From positions 372,001 through 436,000 of the forward strand of contig NZ_QMHP01000002.1 of the NCBI RefSeq assembly GCF_003313335.1: DNA of 64,000 bases, given 5' to 3'. The position numbers and the translations under genes were made by a program. Shown in pieces: positions 50,079-62,651 of the stretch. The notes below the pieces were generated by a model that did no database searches, had not been told where the DNA came from, and saw nothing but the letters and a program-made list of their open reading frames with translations. Position 1 is the stretch's first letter. Every line of letters begins with the position of its first letter. This DNA comes from Pedobacter zeaxanthinifaciens (lineage in GTDB: Bacteria; Bacteroidota; Bacteroidia; Sphingobacteriales; Sphingobacteriaceae).

Positions 50079-53000
50079 ATGAAAAAACATATCTACCTAA
50101 CCATTGTTTTTACAATGCTGGTATCCACGCTTTTTGCAGGCGGTGCTATGCATTTCAAAGACCTTCCACTGGGTGAGAGGTCTCCAAAAACAGCTAACTT
50201 ACAAATTAGTAAAAGATGTATTTCAACTGGCATTGTTGAGCTTTATACTAACAGCTCTGGTACAGCTTTTCAATGGCAAAAAGACGGTGCAGATATCCCA
50301 TCTGCTACGCAAAATTCATTTAGGCCCACGGTTAGCGGCACTTACCATCTTATTGTAGATAATGAAGTTAGTAATGATGTCATTATTGATATAGGTGATC
50401 CAACCGCAAATTTTACACACAACTCCAGTAACAATGCCTGTGGGCGAGAGACCGTAAGTTTTAATAATACCTCTACAGGTGGCGAAACTTATTTATGGGA
50501 TTTCGGTGATGGAAAAACGAGCACTGAAAAAAATCCTAGCCACACTTTTATTACTGATGCAGGTACAGATTTACAAAACTTTAATGTCAAGTTAACTGTC
50601 ACTAACTCCTCTTGTAAAACAATCACATCAGCAATACAGGTCATTAGCATAAAGCAATCTTTAGGTATTGCTGTCGCTGATGTAGACCGTTTTGATCCTT
50701 TTAGCAATTGTCGAAATAAGCCTAGTGGATCAAATCCAAATTATACTTTAAGCATTGCTAACTCAACAAAGTATGCCGCTTCTGTAATAAGTTATTCGGT
50801 AGATTGGGGGGATGGAAATATCACAAATGGTATAACAAATGCTTCTTTTCCACTCACTCATACCTACACTCAGTTAGGTGCATTTCAACTCAAAGTAACT
50901 GGTTATGCTGCCGGCGGCTGTTCGGAGGTATTTACCCAAACCGTAGCAAACCAAAGCAATCCGGCGGGTGGATTGGGGACATTGGGAAGTACTATAGGAA
51001 TTTGTGCACCAGCAAAAATCCCATTTGTTATCACCAATTGGCAAAGCAACTCGCCGGGAACTGTTTACGTACTGGATTATGGCGACGGCACAATTGAAAC
51101 CTTTACCCATCCTTTAAATTCAACTGGTGAAGATTTCAAAATTGAGCACGTTTATTTGAAGTCTTCTTGCCCTCAACCCACTTTTATTGCTCGATTGTTG
51201 GTGAAAAACGCCTGTGATCAAACGCCCTACACCGCTGGAAATATTCAAATCAACTCTGCGCCTCAGGCTAAGTTCTCATTGTCGATGAAAAGCATTTGCA
51301 TAGGAAGTCCAATGAAATTAAGTGATAGGACCATAAAAGGAGCTTATACCAATTGTTCGGACATGGTTGAATATTTTTGGGACTTTGGTGATGGTACAAC
51401 CAGTAGAGAAGCGAACCCTATGCATATCTATAAGTCGACGGGCGATTATGTGATTAGACTTAGAACCTCCAATCCATGTGGATATACGGAAATTACCGAT
51501 ACGATTTGTGTCACTCCAAAGCCGATAGCTAGTTTTTCAATACCTGCAACATCATCTTGCGGGGCAATTGTTTTGCGGCCCGTAAATACATCTAATGAAA
51601 CACCTCCAAATTGTGGTACCAATACTTTCAAATGGACAGTTACTCGAAACGCAACAGCAACGGATTGCGAAGATATCGGTGTATTCACTACGATAACTTC
51701 CACCTTGGAAAATCCTTCATTTGATTTAAAGCTGCCAGGTATCTATACTATAACATTAACAACTAGCAACTCCATATTATCTGATTGTACTGCTACATCT
51801 TTCCAAACCTTTACTTTAAAGGCACCTCCAACCGCTACGTTAGATAGCTCAATACCGAGTTCTATTTGTGAAGGTGTGGCTTTTAATCCAACAGCCTTGG
51901 TTAAAAATTGCTTTGGTGATACACCGGTAAGTTACAGTTGGGAATTCATTGGCGCAAATACTACTGTTTCCAATGTAGCTAACCCTACTGATATTGTATA
52001 TCCTTTGAAAGGAACATATACAATAAAGTTAACAGTTACTAACGAATGCGGTTCAAATACTTACATTAAGGACATAACGGTTATACCGGCAACGGTAGGA
52101 GGAACCACCAATGGTGCGGCTACTTTTTGTGGAAAATCTAGCGCTGGCGTAATTTCTTTAACTGGTTACGTTGGTAAAGTGCTGCGATGGGAAAGTTCAA
52201 CTGATGAGCTAAATTGGACAGTAATTAACTCTACAACGGATATAATTAACTACGACAACTTGAGTACTACCACTTTTTACAGAGCAATTGTAGAAAGCGG
52301 AATGTGCAACCAGGCTTATTCTTCAGTAACTAAAATCCAAATAAAAACCAAGCCTGATGCCCCTTCAGCGCCGAGTTTTTACATCTATTGCTTGAATGAA
52401 AACGCTAACCAACCAACTGCAGCTGGGTTAGACGTAAAATGGTACAAAGCTTTGCCCCTAAACGGAGCAAATTTGCTTGTTGAGCCTCCAACACCTATAA
52501 CAGCTGTTACTGGTACTTTCAAATATTTTGTGACACAAACTATAGATGGATGCGAAAGCGACCCAGTGATGGTAACGATAGTTGTTAATCCGGTAATAGC
52601 AGGTAATAGCATTGCTATAAACCAAATTGTGTGCTTGGGTAATGTACCTTCTGCACTTAAAGGCACAACCCCATCGGGTGGAAATAACATTTACACCTAC
52701 CAGTGGCAAAGTTCTGAAGATGGCCTCAATTTCGCCGACATTAGCGGTGCTACAGCAGCAGATTTTCAACCTGTAGCTTTGCTTAAAACCACGTATTATC
52801 GGAGAATCGTTGCCAGTGGCACCTGTAGTTCAGTCTCCAACATCATTACCATCACCGTACAAGCGAAGTTAACGGATACTGGCATCAGTAAAAGTCAAAT
52901 CATTTGTTTCAATACCCAGCCAGCTAAATTATCAGGGCAAATCCCAATTGGCGGGAATGGGACGTTCACCTATGTGTGGGAGCAGTCAATAACTTCTGCA

Positions 53001-56000
53001 ACTACAGGATTTACTGCTATTTCGGGTGCTAATGAAGCAGACTTTCAACCAGGTGTGCTTTCACAAACCACATACTACAGGCGTAGTGTAATAAGTGGTT
53101 CTTGCATTGCTGTTTCCGAACCTGTTGAGGTTACGGTAATTCCATCCTTTAGTTTAAAGCAAATTAACAACTTGGTTTTATGTGCCAACGACGAACAAAA
53201 ACAAGTGTTTTTTGAAACAGATTTGAAAAGTAGCAATATTCGTTTTTCCTGGGAAAATGATAATTCATCCGTAGGACTAGCTTCAAACGGAGTAGATCAG
53301 CTGCCTATTTTTACAGCAATTAATTCAAGTAAGAAACCTGTTGTAGCTACAATTAATTACAAGGCAAACTATGTGGATAGCCAACTTAACTGTGCCGCAC
53401 CTTCGAAGATTTTTCAAATTACGGTATTGCCCACTATTGAAATTACTAAGCAATTAACTAACAAAGTTGTTTGCAACGGAGCATTAGTTGAGACCATAAA
53501 CTTACTATCTGATGAAGAACTTGTTTCAGGTGCGAGTGTCAAATATCGATGGACATCATCTCAAGCAATTGGCTTACCAAATGGTGAAGGTTTGGCAATT
53601 CCTTCTTTCACAGCGGTAAATGCTACAGTTGAACCGGTAAAAGCAACAATTACTGTTGTTCCATTGTACAGTTATGCCGGCAAAACATGCGAAGGTGTGC
53701 CCAAATATTACGAAATAACTATCAATCCGTCTGCAAAAGCTAATTTCTCCATACCTAATCAATCCATTTGTAGCGGAGAGAAAACTAAACAAATTAAGCT
53801 TTCGAGTGCTACAAAAGATGTTGTTTTTTCTTGGACGGCAGCAAATGTTGAGGGAATTTCCGGAATAGCGGATAGCGGTACCGATAATATTCCAGAGCAA
53901 ACATTGGTTAACAACACTACTGCTCCCTTAACTGTAGTATATAAAGTGAAAACGATAACGACCGGCGAGGCGGCATGCTCAGGGGCGGAAACCGAATATA
54001 GCATTGTCGTAAATCCTATTCCCGACGTAGTTGTTGATGCGAAAAGTAAAACAATATGTAGTGGTGAGCATACGAACATTTCGTTGAATAGCCACGTATC
54101 GGGAACTTAATTTTCGTGGAGTGTTAGTACTAACGCGGCAATACAAGGGGCTTCAGATGGAACCGGCAATAGCATCAGTCAGTCGCTTATCAATACGTCT
54201 AGTGTAGCTCAAGTTGTTACCTACAGTATAAGGCCTATCCTTAAAACACCTCAAACGTCTTGTCTAGGAGATGCTATTGAGGTTGTGGTTACTGTAAATC
54301 CAACAGCAAAGGTGAACTTTTCTTCAACAGATGCTTCCATATGTTCCGGACAAAACTCGCCTAAGGTTACCTTGACAAGTAACGTAAGCAATGCGAAAAT
54401 TATTTGGAGTGTAGATGTGCCAGCAGGTATTGGCGGAGTTAATGAATTAAACGGAAACTTCGAAATATCGTCTCAAACGTTAGTGAATAACACAAATGTA
54501 CCGCTAAATGTTGTTTACAATGCCTACGCTGTAGTTGATGACCAAACAGGATGTAAAGGACCATTGGCAACCTATCGTGTAATTGTTTATCCCAAGCCAA
54601 AAGTTACAAACGCTTTATTAAAGCAACAAATTTGTTCGGGCTCATCGTCTACAGAGGTAGTGCTTTATAGTAACGTAAACAATTCAAAATTCAGTTGGAC
54701 CGCCATTCCAAGTAGTAGCGATGTATCAGGCTTTATCGCTAGTGGTACAGGCAATATACCAATTCAAACCTTGGTTAATCGTTCAAGTGAGGTACAGAAA
54801 GTGATATACACTGTTGAAGCTAACATAAACGGTTGTGGTGGTGAGCCTGTAAAATATGAGATAGCGGTTTATCCTACGCCAATTTTCACTAGCAGTATTG
54901 CAACTACAGTACTCTGCAGTGGAAAAACTTTTAGTTATTTGCCAGCTAGTTCTACCACGGGGGTAATGTTTAAATGGGAGAGACCAGCAGTTGCCGGAAT
55001 TAGCAACCCCGCAGCTAGCGGTAGTGGTATTGATGCGGCGGGAGGAATAAGCGAATCTTTAATTAATACTACAATTGATCCAATTGAGGTAACCTATATA
55101 TATGAAATGAGTATAAATGGCTGCTCAAATGGAGTTAAAATTCCAATATCGGTAATTGTAAACCCTCAGGTTACTGCTAATTTTGGCCTTTTGGCTGTTA
55201 GTGGTTGTTCTCCATTTAATTTGGTGGTAAAAAACTTAAACTCAAGAGCTTTACAAAGTACATTTACCGTTGATTTTGGTGATGGCAGCCCAATAGCTGT
55301 GTATAACGATGCAAAGGATATTACGCATGTTTATGAAAATGATACTGATGTAAGAAAATTGTTCTATATCAATATTACAACGCAAAATGATTGCGGTGAA
55401 TCAGTATCCAAAAAATTTGAAATCAGCGTACAGCCGCAAACCATATTTTCTAAACTCGTACTTAACGCCACGCAAGCTTATGGCTGTTCTCCTTTCATGG
55501 TTGATTTTACCAATTGCAATCAGTCTACTGGGGCTAATAGTTTTGCTTGGGATTTTGGCGACGGCTCTCCAGTTAGGTACACCAAAAGCATAAACGAAAA
55601 CTTAGTGCATACCTATGCCACTGCCGGAAAATATACCATTACTTTAACAGCTGAAAATGGATGTTCTATAATAAAATCTACTCAAGAAATTACAGTTTAT
55701 CCAACAGTGGCTGCAAAATTTGAGATTGACAAGCCTCAAAATTGTGTGGGTACTGAATTTACATTTAACAACCTTTCCGGTACCGGCTTTAAGGTTTCTT
55801 GGGATTTTGGCGATGGAACAACTAGCACAGAAACTAACCCAAAGCATAGTTATCAACTAGCAGGCATTAAAACAGTTACTTTAACCGCCACACAAATTTA
55901 TCCAAATGGAGGCTCATGTACAGCAACCTTTATTAAAACTTTGGAGGTACTGCCAATTCCTACCGCTAATTTTACCACCAATGCTTCTACTTTAAATTGT

Positions 56001-57800
56001 GGTCCTTTTCAACTTCAAGTTAAAGTGCCTTCGGAAAATGCGGTAAATGTAGCGTGGGATTTTGGAGATTCGAATAGTGCCGATAATACCGCAGTTGGTT
56101 TGTCTGCAAGTCACACATATACTAAACAAGGTGATTATGTTGTGACGGCTAAAGCTTATAATTTACAAGGCTGTACCTCAGTAACTTCCCAAATTGTTAA
56201 AATAACCGAAAGTCCCATTGCCCTATTTGAGCCTTCAGTAAGCGAGGTGTGTGGTACAACCGCGGTAATAAAACTAAAAAATTTGAGTACTTATAATGGC
56301 TCCGATATGGTAAGCTATAAATGGTGGGCAAATGGAGTATTAATATCGCAACAAAAGGAACCCGACTACAATTTTAAGGTTCCGGTTGGCGCTACGCTTC
56401 CCTATCAATTTTTGATCAAATTGGAAGTTTCCAACCTAGTTGGATGTAAAACCATAGCAGAGAAAATAATCCAGTTTAACCCATTTCCTAAAGCAATATT
56501 TGCTGTTACTAAAGTTAAAGGATGTGCTCCGTTCAACTTGCAAATCGAAAATCTTTCTGAGCATGCGGATATTTACGAATGGTATTTAGATGGAAAACTT
56601 GTTTCTAACGATAAGAAACCGGACATCACATTAAATAACTTTGGTGCAATCTCTAATTTGCAGCTGGTAGCTAAAAACAGATATGGCTGTACGGAAAGTG
56701 TACAACAGGTAGAAGTATCTACCTACCCGTTATTAAATGCCGAATTTAGTGTATCTGAAGATGTTAGTTGTAATGGCTTCTTGGATGTTAAGATTACAAA
56801 TAAATCCATCGGGGCACAAACATATACATGGGATTTTGGCGATGGAGGTCCACTCTATATTGGTGATCAGCCTTCGCATAATTACGGTAAAGCCGGTGTT
56901 TATCTTTTAAAACTTACGGCAAGTAATGGATTTTGCACTTCCGTTTTTTCCAAAACTATTGTGGTAAGTGATGCTCCCAAAGCTGCATTTTTATCTAGTG
57001 TTAAAACTGGTTGTAATACACTACGAGTAAAGTTCAATAACCTATCAATTAACTCCTCAGCATACATTTGGGATTTTGGAGATGGTACTTTTTCCAATGA
57101 AGAAAGCCCGGAGCATCAATACGTTTATAACAGTGCTCCATATATGGTTAAACTGGTTGCAAAAAATCAGTACGGTTGCAGTGACGAGGTTATACAACCT
57201 AATGCTATAATCGTTTTCTCGCCTCCACCTTTAGCTGTTACAATTGAGCCTCAAAAGATAATTAAGGTACCAAACTATAGTTTCAATTTTAAGGCAGTAG
57301 CTGCTGAAGATATCATTGCCTACAAGTGGGATTTTGGCGATGGAAGTTTTTCTGACAAGGAAGAAGTACATCATAAATACGAAAGGGTAGGTAATTACAA
57401 AGTTAAATTACACATTACCAACGCAAATGGTTGTGTCAATATCATTGAAGATGAAGTAAGCATATTAGATGTGCCGGGCTATTTGTATATCCCAAATGCC
57501 TTTGAGCCAGAAAATTTGAATGGAGACCTAAAAATATTCAAAGTGAAGGGGGCAGGTTTAGCCACCTACCAATTGAAGATTTTTAATAAATGGGGACAGT
57601 TAATTTGGCAAACCAACAAGTTGGATGATCAAGGAGTGCCTACAGAATATTGGGATGGAACGGATAAAGGTCTATTGGTGCCGTTAGGAGCATATTATTG
57701 GCATGCGGAAGCTACTTACATTAATGGTGGGGTATGGCAGGGAATGAAGTATGCAAATAAAACTGAAAGCAAAACAGGTGTAATACATTTAATTAGATAG
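50079..57800 (+). pseudogene. Giant PKD-repeat surface protein, interrupted by one in-frame TAA
   Basis: Start at the ATG 50079 (MKKHIYLTIVFTML signal). The frame runs to a TAA at 54108-54110 and continues in the same frame, without further stops, to 57800. Together ~2570 codons. Many PKD domains carry WDFGDG (e.g. near 50500, 51380, 55550, 55800, 56830, 57070, 57330), with Ig-like repeats (SICSGEKTKQI, LVNNTTAPL) between ~53.2 and 55.1 kb. The last ~85 residues (IPNAFEPENLNGD, FNKWGQLIWQ, LLVPLGAYYWHA) are a gliding-motility type C-terminal signal for type IX secretion. The C-terminal signal is lost if the stop is obeyed, so the upper product could not be sorted. Recent nonsense change, readthrough or an assembly error are the options. 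Confidence 0.85.
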
Positions 57801-57802
57801 AC

Positions 57803-58834
57803 ATGTTTAAATTATCACTTAAAACGATGTTCTTGGCTCTTCCATTGAGTTTCGTATGGCTGTATTCAAACGCTCAAGACTTAATCTATTCTCAGTTCTA
57901 TAATGCGCCAGCGTATTTAAATCCCGCGTTAAACGGTGAATTTGTTGGAGATATTAGAGTTAACCTTAACTACCGCTCTCAGTGGACAAAGGTTCAAGGT
58001 GCTTTGGATAGCTACACTTTTTCTTTAGATTATCAACTGCCAGTTTTGGGCGGCGGGATAGGGCTAATTGCCACAAAATCTACGGAGGGAACAGCTTATT
58101 TATCAAGATTGAACTTAGCGGCAATTTTTTCTTATAGCGTACAGTTAAACGACGAAAGCAGGCTTTCTTTTGGTCTTCAATCAGGTATGATTAACCGACG
58201 GATTGATGAGAGTAAATTACTGTTCTCTGATCAGATAGATAACAACGGTATTATCGACGGAGCAATCTCTTCGGCCTCAATTTTTACTCGGAATAAACGC
58301 AGCTTTTTTGATGCAGGTGCAGGTATCAACCTTGTAGTAGGAAATTTTATGATTGGTAGTTCAGCGCAACATCTCAATCAACCCGACGAGTCGTTTACCG
58401 GACAGCTTGCCAAGTTACCAATTAGGTATGGCATACACACCAGTTATTTAATCAGCCTTAATAAATTTAACGATGAACTGCCAGCAATTATTCCTTCAGT
58501 TGTACTGTATAAACAAAGTAATTTGAGTTCTGTTAGTGCTGGGTTTCAATATAAAACCAACGCTATTAACCTTGGTTTTTGGTATAGGGGTAACGGAAAT
58601 CAACATGATGCTATCGTAGTTTCGGTTATTTTTGATTTATTTAAAAAAGATCGCAGCAGTAAGTTAAGATTGGGTATAAGCCATGATGCCACAACATCTA
58701 AAATAAATTATACTAATACAGGAGGTACAACAGAGGCCGCCTTAGTTTTTGAAACAGAAATACCGGGTAGGGCAGAAGCTCGATATATCAGGGAAAGAAA
58801 TAATAACTTCAACAGATGTTACAAATTTTATTAA
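57803..58834 (+). CDS. PorP/SprF-family type IX secretion membrane protein
   Basis: 343 aa with a signal peptide. LIYSQFYNAPAYLNPALNG is the family opening, followed by alternating beta-strand sequence. Starts 2 bases after the PKD protein gene; such pairs are common, the PorP/SprF member being thought to anchor or help secrete its large partner. Intact, unlike its partner. Confidence 0.88.
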   Translation: MFKLSLKTMFLALPLSFVWLYSNAQDLIYSQFYNAPAYLNPALNGEFVGDIRVNLNYRSQWTKVQGALDSYTFSLDYQLPVLGGGIGLIATKSTEGTAYLSRLNLAAIFSYSVQLNDESRLSFGLQSGMINRRIDESKLLFSDQIDNNGIIDGAISSASIFTRNKRSFFDAGAGINLVVGNFMIGSSAQHLNQPDESFTGQLAKLPIRYGIHTSYLISLNKFNDELPAIIPSVVLYKQSNLSSVSAGFQYKTNAINLGFWYRGNGNQHDAIVVSVIFDLFKKDRSSKLRLGISHDATTSKINYTNTGGTTEAALVFETEIPGRAEARYIRERNNNFNRCYKFY

Positions 58835-58929
58835 CCTCTACTTTTTAATTTCCCACGCAAATAAGCAATAGCTTCAAGGAATATGGCTAAAGCACCAATG
58901 TATAAAGTGAATTGCTCAAATAGGTTCAT
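58831..58929 (-). CDS. Possible 32-aa membrane protein
   Basis: ATG at 58929 (minus), product MNLFEQFTLYIGALAIFLE continuing through AIAYLRGKLKSRG. One helix and a basic tail. It occupies most of the gap between PorP and marC, its stop overlapping the PorP stop. No independent evidence. Confidence 0.35.
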   Translation of the reverse strand: MNLFEQFTLYIGALAIFLEAIAYLRGKLKSRG

Positions 58930-58969
58930 CTAATTGGTTTTTTGTTTAGATGAATTTACGCAATTAATG

Positions 58970-59545
58970 TTACAATCCAGTATTTGTTCTGAATAATTTA
59001 ATGGCAATTGCTAACAAAATAACCCCGAAGCTTTTACGTAGTACATTTAAGCCAGTTTTTCCAAGTAGCTTTTCCAATCTGGAAGTATTTTTTAGAACGA
59101 AATAAACGAACACCATATTAAGGATGATACCGATCAAAATATTCTCTGTGCGGTATTCCGTTTTTAAGGAGAGTAGAGTGGTCAATGAACCTGCACCGGC
59201 AATTAGTGGAAACGCAAGCGGCACAATTGATACCGTTTCTGGTGCTTCTTCCCTAAAGAAATTAATGCCTAATACCATTTCCATTGCTATGAAGAATATC
59301 ACCAATGAACCCGCAATAGCAAATGATTGCACATCAACTCCAATGATGTTCAAAATTCCCTTTCCGCCAAAAAGAAACAATATCATAATTATGGTGGCTA
59401 CTAAGGTTGCTTTTTCCGACTGGATGTGACCTGCTTTTTTACGTAATGAAATGATAATAGGAATGGAACCTAAAATATCTATTATCGCAAATAAGATCAT
59501 GGTAGTAGATAGAATTTGATTGAAGTCGATTGATAGCGGGCCCAT
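58970..59545 (-). CDS. MarC-family integral membrane protein
   Basis: 191 aa, six hydrophobic segments; FAIIDILGSIPIII and PLAFPLIAGAGSLTTLLSL are the family signature. Function is unsettled in this family. Convergent with the PorP gene; divergent pair is not evident. Confidence 0.82.
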   Translation of the reverse strand: MGPLSIDFNQILSTTMILFAIIDILGSIPIIISLRKKAGHIQSEKATLVATIIMILFLFGGKGILNIIGVDVQSFAIAGSLVIFFIAMEMVLGINFFREEAPETVSIVPLAFPLIAGAGSLTTLLSLKTEYRTENILIGIILNMVFVYFVLKNTSRLEKLLGKTGLNVLRKSFGVILLAIAIKLFRTNTGL

Positions 59546-59631
59546 AATAGTTGAATTTATGCAAAAGTACAGCTAATACTTTAAAAAGGTGTTACGCGAA
59601 GACTAAGTTTTAAGATAATGTAGCATCAACG

Positions 59632-60762
59632 CTAATGATACAATAGAAAAGGTTGCATTAAATCTTTCCACGCTGGTATAGATGTGGTTATCTCATTGGT
59701 TTTGATTTTGATCAAAGCATCGCTTATTCCCAATAATTTATCTAGATGCTTTTCTCCGTTTGGATTAACATTAGTCAAATAATTTCGTTCCTTTAGCTCA
59801 TTTGGGTGTATTTCAGCAAGGATTTTAATTATTCCTAGCGCAAAATTAACAGGTTTAAATTGATTCAAATGCCTAGGTTTTATTTTCAGTCCATGGCAAA
59901 GCTCATTTTGGTAAGGCTGGACCGCAGCTGTAAAAGAAACGATTTCCAAATCTATCTCATTATCCTTGCTTAGCAGTTTTTCTTTTAACAATTGCGCATT
60001 TATCCAAGGTGCTCCAAATTGCTCAAAAGGGAATGCCGTACCTCTGCCTTCGTTAACGTTTAAGCCTTCAAACAGGCAGGTGCCAGGGTAAATATAGGTG
60101 GTCCTTCTTTTTTGTATGGCGGGCGAAGTTCCGGTAAAAATATAGTTGTCGTTGGCATATCTGTCCCAGTTTTTCATCGCTACAATTTGTAAATTTAACA
60201 AGGGGTAATACTTGTGATTAAAGTAATTTGCCAATTCTGCTAAAGTGCAATTATGTTTTATAGGTATAGTGAATCTACCGATGAAAGAACTGTTGGCCGG
60301 TTCCAAAATTGGGCCCTCTGCAAACTCGAATTCGCTTGCAATGGGGTTAGGTCTATCTAAAATCAACACGTTTTTACCGTAGTTGGCACAAGCCTCCATT
60401 ACGTAGGTCATAGTCCAAAGGTAAGTGTAAAACCTAGATCCGATATCTGGCAAATCAATAATCACCAAATCAATAGTTGCTAAATCACTTTCATTTGGTG
60501 CCAGCTTTTCACCATATAAACTCACAATTGGAAGTTGAGTTGCGCTGTCGATGCAATCGTGAATAAAAGCGCCATCATCTCCTTTAGTGTTAAATCCGTG
60601 TTCTGGTGCAAACAATTTTACAACGCTAAAACCTGCGTTTAGTAAGGCCAATCGGGAGTGTAAGCCTGTGTTTGTTACCGATGCCTCGTTGCAAACCAAG
60701 CCAATGCGCAAATTTTTAAAAGTTGCCGATTCCAGTAATACATCTATACCAAATTGTACCAT
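59632..60762 (-). CDS. DUF1343 / NamZ-like exo-beta-N-acetylmuramidase
   Basis: 376 aa. Family hallmarks: LVCNEASV near the start, LFAPEHGF (~52-59), VSLYGEKLAP, DIGSRFYTYLWTM, LDRPNPI (~138-144), EGPIL, and FEGLNVNEGRGTAFPFEQFGAPW. Members release terminal MurNAc from muropeptides for recycling. No obvious signal peptide from this start. Downstream of ettA but separated by a terminator. Confidence 0.85.
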   Translation of the reverse strand: MVQFGIDVLLESATFKNLRIGLVCNEASVTNTGLHSRLALLNAGFSVVKLFAPEHGFNTKGDDGAFIHDCIDSATQLPIVSLYGEKLAPNESDLATIDLVIIDLPDIGSRFYTYLWTMTYVMEACANYGKNVLILDRPNPIASEFEFAEGPILEPANSSFIGRFTIPIKHNCTLAELANYFNHKYYPLLNLQIVAMKNWDRYANDNYIFTGTSPAIQKRRTTYIYPGTCLFEGLNVNEGRGTAFPFEQFGAPWINAQLLKEKLLSKDNEIDLEIVSFTAAVQPYQNELCHGLKIKPRHLNQFKPVNFALGIIKILAEIHPNELKERNYLTNVNPNGEKHLDKLLGISDALIKIKTNEITTSIPAWKDLMQPFLLYH

Positions 60763-60777
60763 CGTATAAATTTAAAA

Positions 60778-60808
60778 AAAAAGCGACTGCCATGTAGCAG
60801 TCGCTTTA
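60778..60808 (-). terminator. Rho-independent terminator of ettA
   Basis: AAAGCGACTGC-catgta-GCAGTCGCTTT; on the minus strand it is followed by a long T-run. Confidence 0.85.
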
Positions 60809-60851
60809 AATTAGCTGTTTTGCAATTCCTAATCTAGGATCATTAATTTAA

Positions 60852-62531
60852 CTATCCTAATTTTTTATATCTGATTCGTTTCGGAGTAACGTCGCCTAAA
60901 CGCTTTTTGCGATTCTCTTCATAATCGGAATAGTTACCCTCAAAGAAATAAACCTGTGAGTCACCTTCAAAAGCTAAAATGTGTGTACAAATACGGTCTA
61001 AAAACCATCTATCGTGGCTAATCACTACCGCACAGCCGCCAAAGTTCTCCAAGGCTTCTTCTAAAGCACGTAAAGTGTTTACGTCAATATCGTTGGTAGG
61101 CTCATCCAGTAAAAGTACATTGGCACCTTCTTTTAATGTAATTGCTAAGTGCACACGATTACGCTCACCACCAGACAATACGCCAACTTTTTTCTGCTGA
61201 TCAGCACCGTTGAAGTTAAATTTAGAAACGTAAGCTCTAGAGTTAACCTGTTTGTTGCCCAACAACATGTTGTCTAATCCGTCGGTAATGTTTTCATAAA
61301 CCGTTTTGTCAGGATTTAAATCGTTGTGCATTTGATCTACATAGCCTAATTTCACAGTTTCGCCAACTTTAAAATCTCCGCTATCTGGTTGTTCCTGACC
61401 AGTAATTAGCCTAAACAAAGTAGTTTTACCCGCACCGTTAGGACCAATGATACCTACAATGCCCGCGGGCGGTAAAGAGAAGCTTAAATCTTCAAATAAC
61501 AACTTGCCATCGTAAGCTTTAGAAATATGATTGGCTTCTATCACTACATTTCCCAAGCGAGGTCCAGCAGGAATAAAAAGCTCCAATTTTTCTTCGCGTT
61601 CCTTACCGTCTTCGCTAGCTAGTTTGTCGTAATTACTTAAACGAGCTTTAGATTTGGCGTGACGAGCTTTCGGCGCCATACGCACCCATTCTAACTCACG
61701 CTCTAGTGCTTTTTGACGTTTGCTTTCCGTTTTCTCTTCTTGCGCTAAGCGTTTCGCTTTTTGGTCTAACCAAGAAGAATAGTTACCCTTCCATGGAATA
61801 CCTTCACCACGATCCAATTCTAAAATCCAGCCAGCAACATTATCCAAGAAATACCTATCGTGAGTTACAGCAATAACAGTACCCTCATAGTTTTGCAAGA
61901 ACTGCTCTAACCAATCAATACTTTCCGCATCCAAGTGGTTGGTAGGCTCATCAAGTAATAAAACATCCGGCGATTGCAATAATAGACGGCACAACGCAAC
62001 GCGGCGGCGCTCACCACCCGATAATACAGCAATTTTCGTTTCTGGATCAGGGCAGCGCAACGCATCCATAGCACGTTCTAGCTTATTGTCCAGTTCCCAA
62101 GCATTGGTCGCATCAATTTTGTCTTGAAGCTCCCCTTGTCGCTGCATCAATTTATCCATTTTATCAGCATCAGAGTAGTTTTCTTCTAAACCAAACGCCT
62201 CATTAATTGCTTCGTATTCTTTAAGTACAGCGGTAATTTCTGCAACACCTTCTTCTACCACTTCACGCACTGTTTTTTCTGGATCAAGTTCTGGCTCCTG
62301 TGCTAAATAACCCACCGAATAACCAGGAGAAAACACCACTTCGCCTTGGATAGATTTATCTAAACCAGCAATAATTTTTAATAGGGATGATTTACCAGAT
62401 CCGTTTAAACCTACAACGCCAATTTTGGCACCATAAAAGAAAGAAAGATAAATATTTTTTAAAACCTGTTTTTGTGGCGGGTAAATCTTGCTTACACCTG
62501 CCATTGAAAAGATTATTTTTTCGTCTGACAT
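60852..62531 (-). CDS. ettA: ABC-F protein, energy-dependent translational throttle EttA
   Basis: 559 aa from the ATG at 62531 (MSDEKIIFSMAGVSKIYPP); 62561 would add ten residues. Two ABC domains without membrane segments: Walker A GLNGSGKSS and GPNGAGKTT, signatures LSGGERRRVALC and LSGGERNRVHLA, Walker B LLLDEPTNHLD and LLLDEPTNDID. The arm and linker (WVRMAPKARHAKSKARL) match EttA. It binds the ribosomal E site and gates elongation by ADP/ATP ratio. Confidence 0.92.
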   Translation of the reverse strand: MSDEKIIFSMAGVSKIYPPQKQVLKNIYLSFFYGAKIGVVGLNGSGKSSLLKIIAGLDKSIQGEVVFSPGYSVGYLAQEPELDPEKTVREVVEEGVAEITAVLKEYEAINEAFGLEENYSDADKMDKLMQRQGELQDKIDATNAWELDNKLERAMDALRCPDPETKIAVLSGGERRRVALCRLLLQSPDVLLLDEPTNHLDAESIDWLEQFLQNYEGTVIAVTHDRYFLDNVAGWILELDRGEGIPWKGNYSSWLDQKAKRLAQEEKTESKRQKALERELEWVRMAPKARHAKSKARLSNYDKLASEDGKEREEKLELFIPAGPRLGNVVIEANHISKAYDGKLLFEDLSFSLPPAGIVGIIGPNGAGKTTLFRLITGQEQPDSGDFKVGETVKLGYVDQMHNDLNPDKTVYENITDGLDNMLLGNKQVNSRAYVSKFNFNGADQQKKVGVLSGGERNRVHLAITLKEGANVLLLDEPTNDIDVNTLRALEEALENFGGCAVVISHDRWFLDRICTHILAFEGDSQVYFFEGNYSDYEENRKKRLGDVTPKRIRYKKLG

Positions 62532-62651
62532 GTTGAAATTTAGTTTGTGCAAAGATGCCATTTATTTTGGAAAAGTCCGAAAGATATAAGGGCTACGTCT
62601 GAAGATATGGCTTATTGTAAATTTGTAGATTTTTAGAAAGGCAATTTGCAT
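62532..62651. other. Spacer upstream of ettA
   Basis: Likely holds the ettA promoter; the remainder of the 645-base gap to 63176 is taken up by two copies of a 219-bp repeat. Confidence 0.4.

Noticed and set aside
54285..57800. Separate gene for the lower half of the PKD protein starting at GTG 54285
   Set aside because: The frame is continuous upstream to the TAA at 54110 with clear repeat sequence (FSWSV...), so this is the 3' part of one gene; no signal peptide at 54285.
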